A stretch of DNA of 64,000 bases from Gemmatimonadota bacterium (GTDB taxonomy: Bacteria; Gemmatimonadota; Gemmatimonadetes; Longimicrobiales; Gaopeijiaceae), in contig DQPL01000131.1 in the NCBI GenBank assembly GCA_015664885.1, positions 1 to 64,000 of the forward strand. The letters run 5' to 3'. The stretch's first letter is position 1, and every line of letters begins with the position of its first letter. Positions 17,566 through 25,820 of the stretch are shown here, one piece after another. Below the pieces are notes generated by a model. That model had not been told where the DNA came from, did no database searches, and saw nothing but the letters and a program-made list of their open reading frames with translations. The translations under genes were made by a program, and so were the position numbers.

Positions 17566-18222
17566 TCAGTCGATCATCGGAGCGATGATCTGCGCGAAAT
17601 TGTTGCGCGCACGATTCAATCGACTCTTCACCGTCCCGAGTTTACAGCCGGTAATGTCCGCGATCTCGTCGTAGGTCTTCCCTTCCATCTCTCGAAGCAC
17701 GAACACGATTCTGTGGTGTTCCGGTAGTTGCTTCACGGCCTCCTCGACCTTGGCCCTGAGATGGCGCTTTCGGTAGAGATCGTCCGGCTTGTACTGCGTG
17801 TCTTCCCACTCCAACGGTCGATGGTCCGCATCCCAGTTCTTGATGATCGTCTGAAACAGGACCAGCGGATTTCGAGATCGGTTGCGCAACTCGTTCTTGG
17901 CGAGGTTGCTCGCGATCGTGTAGACCCACGTGGAAAACTTCTTCGACTGGTCGAATCGGTGTAGATGCCGGTACACCCTGACGAAAGTCTCTTGCACGAG
18001 ATCCTGCCCACGCTCCCGATCGCCGATGGTACGGTAGACGAAGTTCAGGAGCCTCTGATCGTAGCGGCGTACCAAGTCGCCGAACGCGCGCGCGTCCCCA
18101 TTGAGGGATGCCTCTACGACTTGAGAATCGTTGAGATCCCGCAGCTTCTGCCGATGCTCGCGCGCTTCGCCCGTGCCCGGCCGAGGCAATTCGACGATCT
18201 CTTTCTTGCGTGCCCTCGCCAC
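17566..18222 (-). CDS. ECF-family RNA polymerase sigma factor
   Basis: The GTG at 18222 is preceded by GGAGGT at six bases, which fixes the start; the longer frame to 18363 is unsupported. Region 2 spans DARAFGDLVRRYDQRLLNFVYRTIGDRERGQDL (given here as motif boundaries) with the conserved VQETFVRVYRHLHRFD. Region 4 has LPEHHRIVFVLREMEGKTYDEIADITGC and LGTVKSRLNRAR. The gene is followed by its likely anti-sigma. A sigma-54-like element lies upstream, hinting at layered control. Confidence 0.93.
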   Translation of the reverse strand: MARARKKEIVELPRPGTGEAREHRQKLRDLNDSQVVEASLNGDARAFGDLVRRYDQRLLNFVYRTIGDRERGQDLVQETFVRVYRHLHRFDQSKKFSTWVYTIASNLAKNELRNRSRNPLVLFQTIIKNWDADHRPLEWEDTQYKPDDLYRKRHLRAKVEEAVKQLPEHHRIVFVLREMEGKTYDEIADITGCKLGTVKSRLNRARNNFAQIIAPMID

Positions 18223-18288
18223 GTCGCCACCTCCGTCAGCTATGCTTCCGCCCAAATGGCAGGAAAACACCCATTCTCGCTCTCTTGC

Positions 18289-18304
18289 TGCACGGTCTGT
18301 GCCA
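18289..18304 (-). promoter_or_regulatory. Sigma-54-like -24/-12 element upstream of the ECF gene
   Basis: The minus strand reads TGGCACAGACCGTGCA, with GG and GC exactly 10 bases apart as in the sigma-54 consensus TGGCAC-N5-TTGCA, about 65 bases before the GTG. The same bases contain the inverted repeat GCAC-N5-GTGC, so an operator is the alternative. Confidence 0.35.
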
Positions 18305-18399
18305 AGACCGAGAAAGGCCACCGGCCTACTGATGACTGAGCGGCTTGGTGTTCCTGCGTCCACTCCATGGGACGCCGGAAGGGCCCCGAATGTGACAGA

Positions 18400-19761
18400 T
18401 TAAGGCGCTGAGACGACCTCGACCGGCCCCAGATCGAGGGACTCGAGTGGCGCCACGATCTCACCCGCGTCCCCAACCACGACCACCTGCACCTCCTGGG
18501 GTCGGATATGGACGCTCATCGCCGCCGCAACTTCGTCGGTGGTAACCGCCCGCAGTCGGTCCCGATACGTGTGGTAGTAGTCGTCCGGCAAGCCATATAC
18601 CACGAGCTGCGAGATGCGAGACGCGATCTGCCCGGCGGTCTCGAGCTGAAGTCCGAAGACCCCGGCCGCATAGTCACGCGCCGCTGCGACTTCTTCTTCG
18701 GTCGGTCCGCCTTCGACGAGCTGCACGAGCTCCTTCACGATCTCCCCCACGGCTGGCGCGGTCACATCTGTGCCCACTGAGGTCGAGACCGAGAACGGAC
18801 CGGGGCGGGAGCGAAAGCCGAAGCGCGAGCGTATACCGTACGTGAACCCGTTCTCCTCCCGAAGATTCAAGTTCAGCCGGCTGGTGAACGAGCCGCCGAA
18901 CAACAGGTTCCCCACCGACAACGAGAAGTAGTCGGGCGTCGCTCGGTCGGTGCCCACATGACCGATGCGCACCTCGGACTGCACGGATCCTTCGCGGTGC
19001 ACCACCCAAACTCGGCGTTCTCTGGTCACGGGATCGACCTGGAAGTCCTCAACCGCCGGAGGCGCGCCAGTCCAGGCTGCCAACCGATGGTTCGCCATAA
19101 TCTCGATCTCATCGGGATCGAGATCGCCCGCGACGATGAGCCCGCCGCCTTCGGGACGGTAGCACGACTCGGCGTAGTCGCTCAACAGCTCGCGCTTCAC
19201 CGGCGCGATCGACTCTTCGCTGCCATCCTGTGGACGTGCGTAGGGGATGCCCGCCACGAAGTACCGGCGGCTCGCTTCCATCGACGCGAGCGCTGCGGGA
19301 TCCATAGCACGTTGCCGGATCGCGGCCAACTGCTGCTCACGCGCCCGGTCTACCTCGTCTTCCGGAAATGCCGGCTCCAGTACGGCCTCGGCGAGCAGGG
19401 TCAGGGCCTGCTCGAGTCGGTCGGTCAGGCAGGACATCGAAACGCTCGTGCCCTCCCACCCCGTCGTCACACCGAGTCGAGCACCGATGCCTTCCAGCGC
19501 TTCCGCGAGCTCGGTGCCGCTGCGCTTTTGTGTGCCACCCTCGAGCGCGTCGCCCGTCAGGACGGCGAGACCCGCTCGCGACTCCACCAGTTGACTCTCG
19601 CCGGCTCGGAAGAAGAGGTTGGTACTCACTACGGGAAGGCGAGACAGCTTGCACACCCTGAGGTCGAGACCGTTCGACAATGTGCGGCGCTCGACGTCGG
19701 GGAAGTCGAACTTGCGGATCGAGCCGCTCTTAGGTTGCCGAGAACGATCGAGCGGGCTCAT
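18400..19761 (-). CDS. M16-family peptidase-like protein, non-catalytic partner
   Basis: 453 residues with the two-domain M16 (insulinase/pitrilysin) fold: VERRTLSNGLDLRVCKLSRLPVV at the start and the substrate-loop region NLNLREENGFTYGIRSRFGF in the second half. The zinc motif HxxEH is absent: the equivalent position reads LAVLTGDALEGGTQK. This is the expected state of the inactive subunit in heterodimeric M16B peptidases. It overlaps the upstream catalytic M16 gene by four bases. Confidence 0.9.
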   Translation of the reverse strand: MSPLDRSRQPKSGSIRKFDFPDVERRTLSNGLDLRVCKLSRLPVVSTNLFFRAGESQLVESRAGLAVLTGDALEGGTQKRSGTELAEALEGIGARLGVTTGWEGTSVSMSCLTDRLEQALTLLAEAVLEPAFPEDEVDRAREQQLAAIRQRAMDPAALASMEASRRYFVAGIPYARPQDGSEESIAPVKRELLSDYAESCYRPEGGGLIVAGDLDPDEIEIMANHRLAAWTGAPPAVEDFQVDPVTRERRVWVVHREGSVQSEVRIGHVGTDRATPDYFSLSVGNLLFGGSFTSRLNLNLREENGFTYGIRSRFGFRSRPGPFSVSTSVGTDVTAPAVGEIVKELVQLVEGGPTEEEVAAARDYAAGVFGLQLETAGQIASRISQLVVYGLPDDYYHTYRDRLRAVTTDEVAAAMSVHIRPQEVQVVVVGDAGEIVAPLESLDLGPVEVVSAP

Positions 19762-21035
19762 GCCTCCCCCTTCGGCTCATACGTCAGGACGGCTCGGTTG
19801 TCAGGGCCGAGTCGTTCTTTCGCAAAAGCTCGAATCTCGTCCACGGTGACGGCACGCAGTCTGTCCAACTCCGTATTCAGTCGGTTCGGATCGTCGAAAT
19901 AGAGCTCGAACATCGAGAGCAGGTCGGCTCGCTGGCTGACGCGTTCGAGTCCGCGCACCAGATCGGACTCGGTCAACGCGATCGCGCGCTCAACCTCGTG
20001 AACCTCCGCTTCGGCGAGCCCCTCGAGCTCCTCGGCCAGCGCCGCTTCCAGCTCCTCTGGAGAGGCACCCGGGTATCCAGTCGCCCACGCGAGCAGCATC
20101 GAGGCACCGGTGAGCAGCGGGAACGCGAACGTTACCACACCCTTCGCGACTCGGCGTTCGCGCACCAGCCGTCTATACAACCGTGACGCGCGTCCCATGC
20201 CGAGCAGCGCTCTAGACACCTCCGCCACGGCGAAGTCGTCCGAGGAATAGGGGGGAATCCGGAACGCCATGACCACCCGCGGAAGCGGTACATCGGCCAG
20301 CACGTGCTCGCGCACGGTTTCGCCGATCAGCGGATGGATGCGCAAGTCACCCGGCAGGGGTGGAATCGGCTGCCCGGGCTCGATTTCGCCGAAATACTTG
20401 TCCAGGAGCTGCAGGGCGGCGTCGCGCTCGAAATCGCCCGTGATCGTGACTACTGCATTGTTAGGCACGTAAAACGTCTTGAAGAATGACGCGACGTCAT
20501 CAAGCGTGGCAGCGTCGATGTCCTCCATCGACCCGATGACCGAATGGTGGTAGGGGTGCGCCTCGGGATAGACCAACGCCTGCAGCCGCTCGTCCCAATC
20601 GCCGTAGGGCTGATTGTCATAGCGCTGGCGCTTCTCGTTTTTCACCACGTCACGCTGATTGTCGAGCTTTTCCTGATCCATGGCCTCGACCATCCAGCCC
20701 ATTCGATCCGACTCCAGCCAGAGCGCAAGCTCCAGCTCGTGCGAGGGCACGGTCTCGAAGTAGTTCGTGCGGTCGTACCACGTCGAAGCATTGAGCGTGC
20801 CTCCGGCGCGTTCGATCAACTCGAAGTGCTTGTTCTTGGGCACGTGGGCCGAGCCCTGGAACATCATGTGCTCGAAGAGGTGGGCGAAGCCCGTCTTGCC
20901 GGTTGTTTCGTTCCGGGAACCGACACCGTACCAGAGGTTCACCGCGACGACCGGTACCGTGCGATCCTGCGAAAGCACGATCTTGAGGCCGTTGTCCAAA
21001 CTGTGGCGTTCGACTGGAATCGTGAGTTGGCTCAC
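19758..21035 (-). CDS. M16-family zinc peptidase, catalytic subunit
   Basis: The start is GTG at 21035 (VSQLTIPVERHSLDNGL) with AAAGGAG seven bases upstream; the frame to 21176 lacks similarity. It contains the inverted zinc motif HLFEH in GFAHLFEHMMFQGS, followed by the Asn-Ala-Ser substrate segment GGTLNASTWYDRTNY. The C-terminal M16 domain carries the usual RLYRRLVRERRVAKGV. About 425 aa. With the downstream inactive homologue it should form an M16B heterodimer degrading peptides or signal peptides. No signal sequence is seen, so it probably acts in the cytoplasm. Confidence 0.92.
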   Translation of the reverse strand: MSQLTIPVERHSLDNGLKIVLSQDRTVPVVAVNLWYGVGSRNETTGKTGFAHLFEHMMFQGSAHVPKNKHFELIERAGGTLNASTWYDRTNYFETVPSHELELALWLESDRMGWMVEAMDQEKLDNQRDVVKNEKRQRYDNQPYGDWDERLQALVYPEAHPYHHSVIGSMEDIDAATLDDVASFFKTFYVPNNAVVTITGDFERDAALQLLDKYFGEIEPGQPIPPLPGDLRIHPLIGETVREHVLADVPLPRVVMAFRIPPYSSDDFAVAEVSRALLGMGRASRLYRRLVRERRVAKGVVTFAFPLLTGASMLLAWATGYPGASPEELEAALAEELEGLAEAEVHEVERAIALTESDLVRGLERVSQRADLLSMFELYFDDPNRLNTELDRLRAVTVDEIRAFAKERLGPDNRAVLTYEPKGEA

Positions 21036-21084
21036 ATCAGGACTCCTTTGCGGCGCTCGACGGTAAAGCGCTTGATAGGCACCA

Positions 21085-21924
21085 TTAGGGACGCTCCCGC
21101 AGACGTACACGGAGTGCTTCAGGTTGGACGTCGTCCGATAGCAACGTCGCGGCAGCCTCGGGCCCGGCCTCCACATGTTCTGCTGCCGAGTCTACGAGCT
21201 CGAGGTCAAGTTCGAGGGCACGCATGCGAGCCCGCTCCAGCATCTCGTAGGAGACTCCGTCCAGGCCCGTTGCACAAGCGGCCAGAGCGGCCAGCAGCTG
21301 GGCTTCTACGTCCTCTGGTCTGAGTCGCGCACCCTCCAGCAACTCGCCAGCGGCCTCGTCGAGCCGATCGTCCTCGAGCAACACGAGTCCGTACAACACC
21401 CTCGTCCATCCGTCGCGGGGGTCGAGCCGGACGGCCTCGGCGAGCGAGCGGGCCGAGGGTCCTACCTGCCCGGAGAGCGCAAACGCGACCCCGAGCTCGT
21501 ACGCGATCTGAGAATCGGTCGGGTCGAGCTCACGCGCCGCCTCGAGCTGTTCGACGGCCCAGTCGTGGAACCCCTCCCTGGCCAAATACGCGCCGTAGAG
21601 CATGCGCGTGAGCGGCAGGTCGGGCGCGAGCAGCGCCGCGCTCTTCAGCGCTTCCATCGCGTCGGGATCGTCGAATAGCGCGACGCCGTTGCCCGCGGTG
21701 GCGAGCACGTACGGATCGTCGGGCTGAAGCTGCAGCGCCTTCTTGAAGCACTCGTACGCGAGGCCGGCGTTCCCCAGCTCACGCTCGGCCACGCCCAGTG
21801 CGCAGTGCAGCGACGCCTCGTCCCCAAAGTCGCCGAGCTGTTCGCGCAACAGCTCTGCGGCACTCACCCAGTCGCCGTCATCCGCCAGCGAGAGCGCACG
21901 CTGCAATAGCGTATCGAGGTCCAT
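21085..21924 (-). CDS. Tetratricopeptide-repeat protein
   Basis: 279 residues made almost entirely of TPR helices. Repeats can be seen at LHCALGVAERELGNAGLAYECFKKALQLQPDD, DWAVEQLEAARELDPTDSQIAYELGVAFALSG and SARSLAEAVRLDPRDGWTRVLYG (quoted as separate units). No signal peptide is present, so it is a cytoplasmic scaffold of unknown partner. The ATG overlaps the gpmI stop (TGATG), so the two are coupled. Confidence 0.85.
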   Translation of the reverse strand: MDLDTLLQRALSLADDGDWVSAAELLREQLGDFGDEASLHCALGVAERELGNAGLAYECFKKALQLQPDDPYVLATAGNGVALFDDPDAMEALKSAALLAPDLPLTRMLYGAYLAREGFHDWAVEQLEAARELDPTDSQIAYELGVAFALSGQVGPSARSLAEAVRLDPRDGWTRVLYGLVLLEDDRLDEAAGELLEGARLRPEDVEAQLLAALAACATGLDGVSYEMLERARMRALELDLELVDSAAEHVEAGPEAAATLLSDDVQPEALRVRLRERP

Positions 21925-23477
21925 CAGTCGAGATCTTCTCCCGCCGCCTCGGTGAGCAGGCTCGCTCCCGTCATCTGCGCCGGGGCGTCGATTCCCATCA
22001 GATCGAGCACGGTGGGCGCCACGTCCGCCAGCTTACCCGGTCCGCTGATGTGGCGTTCGAGACCCTGCGGATCGACCACCACGAAGTCGACGGGCTCAGT
22101 GGTGTGGGCGGTGTGCACGTTGCCCTCGGCGTCGATCATCATCTCGCAGTTGCCATGGTCGGCCGTGACGAGCGCCACCCACTCCGGGCTCTCGCCGATC
22201 GCGTCCAGCAGGTCCCCGAGGCAAGCGTCCACCGCCTCAACTGCGCAGCGAGCCGCGCTCACCCGGCCGGTATGACCGACCATATCCGGGTTTGCAAAGT
22301 TCACGAGGATGAAGTCGTACGTGCCCGACCGCATGCCTTCGAGCACCGCGTCCGCGACTCCGCGAGCGCTCATTTCCGGCTGCAGGTCATAGGTAGCGAC
22401 TTTGGGCGAGGGAACCAGCGTGCGGTCCTCGCCCTCGAACGGGGCCTCCTCGCCACCGTTGAAGAAGTAGGTCACGTGCGCGTACTTCTCGGTCTCGGCG
22501 ACCTTGAGCTGCATAAGACCTGCGTCGGCAAGCACCTGCGCAAGGCACGGCTTCACGTGCTCCGGTGAGAAGGCCACCGAAACGGGGAGGTCAGCCTCGT
22601 ACTCGGTCAATGTCACTACATCGACGGGCCGAGCGTGCGCGCGCTCGAAGCCGTCGAAGTCGGGGCGCGTGAGCGCCGCCGTCAGCTGCCGCATCCGATC
22701 CGAACGGAAGTTGAGAAGCAGGACCGCGTCGCGTTCCTCGACGCCGGCTTCCCCCACGCCCCGGATCCCGGTCGGCTCGACGAACTCGTCCGTGACACCC
22801 GCCCGGTAACTGTCTTGCAGCAGCTCCACACCGTCAGCCCACGCCCCCGCTTGACCTCCGACGATCAGGTCGAACGCGCGCCGGGTCCGGTCCCAGCGTT
22901 TGTCGCGGTCCATTGCCCAGTAGCGGCCGGTCACGGAAGCGATCGCCCAGCGATCGCTACGCGCACACAGCCGGTCCAGCGCTCCAACGAATTCGATGCC
23001 CCCCGTGGGTGAGGTGTCGCGCCCATCGGTGATGCAGTGCACATGCACCGGAAGATCTTCAGGCAGCAGGTCCATGACTGCGGCGAAGTGTCTGACGTGG
23101 CTGTGGACACCGCCGTCGGATACCAGCCCCGCCAGGTGTAACACGCCCCCGCGCTCGCGAAGCCCGGCGACGAGGGCGTCGAGCCCCAATCGCTCCCTCA
23201 AAGAGCCGTCCTCGATCGCGCGATCGACCCGCGCTATCGCCTGATACACGATGCGGCCCGCGCCCAGGTTGAGATGTCCGACTTCGCTGTTGCCCATCTG
23301 TCCTTCGGGCAAACCGACGTGCTCACCGGAGCACGCAAGCCGCGTGCGCGGATGGCGGTCGTACATCGAACGAAAGCGCGGCACGCTGGCAAGCTCGATC
23401 GCGTTGCCCTCGCTCGCGGGGCCTTCGAAGTCGGAATGGCCCCAGCCGTCGAGAATCACCAAGAGCACTTTTCTCAT
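21924..23477 (-). CDS. gpmI: 2,3-bisphosphoglycerate-independent phosphoglycerate mutase
   Basis: Interconverts 3- and 2-phosphoglycerate in glycolysis/gluconeogenesis using two Mn ions. 517 residues, standard length. Key sites: VLVILDGWGHSD (metal Asp), PEGQMGNSEVGHLNLGAGR (phospho-Ser), HVHCITDGRDTSP, LVNFANPDMVGHTGR and VTADHGNCE (metal His/Asp). It is the first gene of a minus-strand run that continues into the TPR and M16 genes. Confidence 0.96.
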   Translation of the reverse strand: MRKVLLVILDGWGHSDFEGPASEGNAIELASVPRFRSMYDRHPRTRLACSGEHVGLPEGQMGNSEVGHLNLGAGRIVYQAIARVDRAIEDGSLRERLGLDALVAGLRERGGVLHLAGLVSDGGVHSHVRHFAAVMDLLPEDLPVHVHCITDGRDTSPTGGIEFVGALDRLCARSDRWAIASVTGRYWAMDRDKRWDRTRRAFDLIVGGQAGAWADGVELLQDSYRAGVTDEFVEPTGIRGVGEAGVEERDAVLLLNFRSDRMRQLTAALTRPDFDGFERAHARPVDVVTLTEYEADLPVSVAFSPEHVKPCLAQVLADAGLMQLKVAETEKYAHVTYFFNGGEEAPFEGEDRTLVPSPKVATYDLQPEMSARGVADAVLEGMRSGTYDFILVNFANPDMVGHTGRVSAARCAVEAVDACLGDLLDAIGESPEWVALVTADHGNCEMMIDAEGNVHTAHTTEPVDFVVVDPQGLERHISGPGKLADVAPTVLDLMGIDAPAQMTGASLLTEAAGEDLD

Positions 23478-23595
23478 TCGGGAATCTAAATGCAGATAGC
23501 CTCTCAGTGACCCGCCAGACGATTGCCCGTTTACCTCACGTCCTGTCGTGAATAATCTGGTACCGGTTCACGACCTCAGTCAGGAGAAGTTTGCC

Positions 23596-24714
23596 GTGCG
23601 CTACACGCCCTTCCGCATGGAGCGGTACCAGTCGACCTACGAGCACCGGGTCCGCTACAACCTGTCCGAGAGCGGGGTGCACCCGCTGACGGTGGGTGAG
23701 CTGCTCGAAATCGCAGAGAGCGACGTCTCGGTGGACGAGATCCGTTTGGGGTATGGCCAATCCAACGGGTCGGACGGCTTGCGCGAGCTCATCGCCCAGC
23801 AGTATCCCGGTGCGACCGCAGCCTCAGTGCTGGTCACGGTCGGAGGTGCCGAGGCGAACTTCACGTGCTTCTGGCACCTATTCGAAACCGAAGGCAACGC
23901 CGCCGTCGTCCTACCCAACTACGGTCAGGTGCCCGGGCTACTGGAGTCCTTCCGCAGTCGGCTGTCGGCGGTGAACCTACTCGAGGAGAACGGTTGGCAG
24001 CCCGACCTCGACGCGCTCGAGCACGCGCTGGCGAATGGAGCGCGGTTCGTGCTGGTCACCAACCCCAACAATCCGACCGGCGCTGCGTTGACACGCGAGT
24101 CAATGGACGCGATCGCGGAGCTGACCGACAAGCACGGCGCCTGGATCATGGCCGACGAGGTCTACGCGGGTGCCGAGAACGGCGACGCAACGACGCCTTC
24201 GTTCTGGGGATGCCACGACCGCGTCCTCATCACCAACTCGCTGTCGAAGGCGTACGGGCTTCCCGGGCTCAGGCTGGGCTGGATCGTCGGCCCCTCAGAC
24301 CTCATCGGGGAACTGTGGGGACGAACCGACTACACGACCATCGCGCCCGCCAATGTCTCGGACGCGCTGGCGTGCGTCGCGCTCGAACCGCGTACGCGGG
24401 CGCGCATCCTGGAGAGGACGCGCGGAATCGTGCGCGCCAACCTGGGTCTGGTGGAGTCGTGGATGGCGGAGCAGGACGGGCGCTTCCGCTACCAGGCGCC
24501 CGATGCGGGCGCGATCTGCTACGCGCGCTACGACGCCTCGATCAACTCTACAGAATTCGCGGAGAAGCTTCGAATCGAAAAGGGCGTGCTCGTCGTGCCC
24601 GGCGACCACTTCGGTATGGACCACTACCTGCGCATCGGTTTCGGCAATCCGGAGGAGGAGCTGCGAGAGGCGCTGGGGCTGGTGCGGGAGGCGTTTGACG
24701 AGGTGACGGCCTAG
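23596..24714 (+). CDS. Class I/II PLP-dependent aminotransferase
   Basis: Fold-type I aminotransferase. I favour the GTG at 23596 (VRYTPFRMERYQS) because AGGAGA lies eight bases upstream; an earlier GTG at 23548 has no ribosome site. Motifs: LVTNPNNPTGAALT (substrate/PLP Asp-Asn region), IMADEVYAG (PLP Asp/Tyr) and ITNSLSKAYGLPGLRLGW (Schiff-base Lys). The C-terminus YLRIGFGN is normal. Substrate cannot be assigned; the sequence resembles the aspartate/capreomycidine-synthase-like branch. It stands alone and is divergent from gpmI. Confidence 0.92.
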   Translation: MRYTPFRMERYQSTYEHRVRYNLSESGVHPLTVGELLEIAESDVSVDEIRLGYGQSNGSDGLRELIAQQYPGATAASVLVTVGGAEANFTCFWHLFETEGNAAVVLPNYGQVPGLLESFRSRLSAVNLLEENGWQPDLDALEHALANGARFVLVTNPNNPTGAALTRESMDAIAELTDKHGAWIMADEVYAGAENGDATTPSFWGCHDRVLITNSLSKAYGLPGLRLGWIVGPSDLIGELWGRTDYTTIAPANVSDALACVALEPRTRARILERTRGIVRANLGLVESWMAEQDGRFRYQAPDAGAICYARYDASINSTEFAEKLRIEKGVLVVPGDHFGMDHYLRIGFGNPEEELREALGLVREAFDEVTA

Positions 24715-24763
24715 CAGATCACGCGGATCGAGGCCGAGTTGGAGACCGGTTTTGCCTCAATAA

Positions 24764-24816
24764 TGATGGCATTGTGTTCTTGCTCGTGTCCGTATTGATG
24801 ACATTGTATTCTTGCT
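24764..24816 (+). promoter_or_regulatory. Two 21-bp direct repeats upstream of padR
   Basis: TGATGGCATTGTGTTCTTGCT (24764-24784) and TGATGACATTGTATTCTTGC(T) (24796-24816) differ at two positions and start 32 bases apart, about three helical turns. They lie just upstream of the PadR ribosome site (GGAGGGG), so they are probably PadR autoregulatory sites or tandem promoter elements. Confidence 0.6.
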
Positions 24817-24859
24817 GACCCACTCGCTGGAACTCCGGCGGCGCACGAGCGGAGGGGAC

Positions 24860-25192
24860 ATGTCGAACGGCAACCTGGGCGACTTCGAGCAGATGGTACT
24901 GCTCGCCATCCTTCAGCTCGGCGAAGACGTGTACGGCGTGCCCATCGTGGAAGAGATCGAGCGCCGCACCGACCGTAGCGTGGCTCGCGCGGCCGTCTAC
25001 GTGACGTTACGCCGGCTCGAAAAGAAGGGACTTGTCGAGTCGTGGATGGGAGAGCCCTCGGAGGAGCGCGGCGGAAAGGCAAGGCGCCTAGTCCGGGTTC
25101 GGCCGGAGGGGCAGCGCCTTCTGCAGGGGTCACGCCGAGCGATGGAAGCGATGTGGCAGGGGCTCGACCCCGCCCACGGAGACGCGCCGTGA
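24860..25192 (+). CDS. PadR-family transcriptional regulator
   Basis: 110 residues from an ATG preceded by GGAGGGG. Winged helix: GDFEQMVLLAILQLGEDVYGVPIVEEIERR, then RAAVYVTLRRLEKKGLVESWMGE and a short GGKARRLVRVRPEGQRLLQ wing and tail. PadR proteins with this wording usually repress an adjacent ADOP-type ABC permease. The stop overlaps the permease start (GTGA). Confidence 0.92.
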   Translation: MSNGNLGDFEQMVLLAILQLGEDVYGVPIVEEIERRTDRSVARAAVYVTLRRLEKKGLVESWMGEPSEERGGKARRLVRVRPEGQRLLQGSRRAMEAMWQGLDPAHGDAP

Positions 25193-25749
25193 GCGCGCGC
25201 CGCCCACCGCGGGGCGCCAGTTGGTTGCTGCGGCGATTCGTGCCGGGAGACACGCGCGACAGGGTCTTGGGCGACCTCGAGGAAGTCTTCCACGAGCGTT
25301 CGCGTACCCGTGGCCACGGGAGCGCGGGCATTTGGTTCTGGCGCGAGGCGGTCTCGTTTTCCGTCCTGTTCGCGCTCGAGCGGGCAAGAGAGGCCGGTGT
25401 CGCACCGACCAGGGGCGTGGCACCCTCGTGGCTCGACGTGAAACTCGGTGGGCGCATGCTCGTGAAGAGCCCACTGCTCACGTTGACGGGCTGCGTCGCC
25501 ATCGCCACCGCCATCGGAATCAACGCTGGATTCCACGAGTTCGTGCGCATTTACTTCTCCGCCGCCACGCAGCTCGAATCCGATGACGGCGTCGTGAGGA
25601 TCAGCAATTACGATGTCGCGGGCGGGGGACAGGACCCGCGTATTCTCAAGGACCTTGCCAGGTGGCGTGACGGCCTGGAGACGGTCGAGCAGATCGGAGC
25701 CGCCCTGCGTTTGGACATGGGCCTCGTCCTGCAGGATCCAGCGGGCTGA
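25189..25749 (+). pseudogene. ADOP-family ABC transporter permease, truncated to N-terminus
   Basis: Starts with GTG overlapping the padR stop. It encodes the cytoplasmic prefix typical of ADOP permeases (LLRRFVPGDTRDRVLGDLEEVFHER), the WLDVKLGGRMLVKSPLLTLTG linker and the first membrane helix, then the start of the MacB-type periplasmic domain. It ends at residue 186 (LQDPAG, TGA), whereas full-length members run to about 800-900 residues. The remaining helices and second permease unit are missing. Confidence 0.8.
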
Positions 25750-25820
25750 GGCACCTCTAGCCCCCCCCGGACCCCCGCCCTACCATCGTCGTCTTCGCGA
25801 CATCAACCGGTGCGGACACC

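Noticed and set aside
24715-24859. CRISPR-like repeat upstream of padR
   Set aside because: Only two copies of a 21-bp repeat, with an 11-base spacer; no array and no cas genes.
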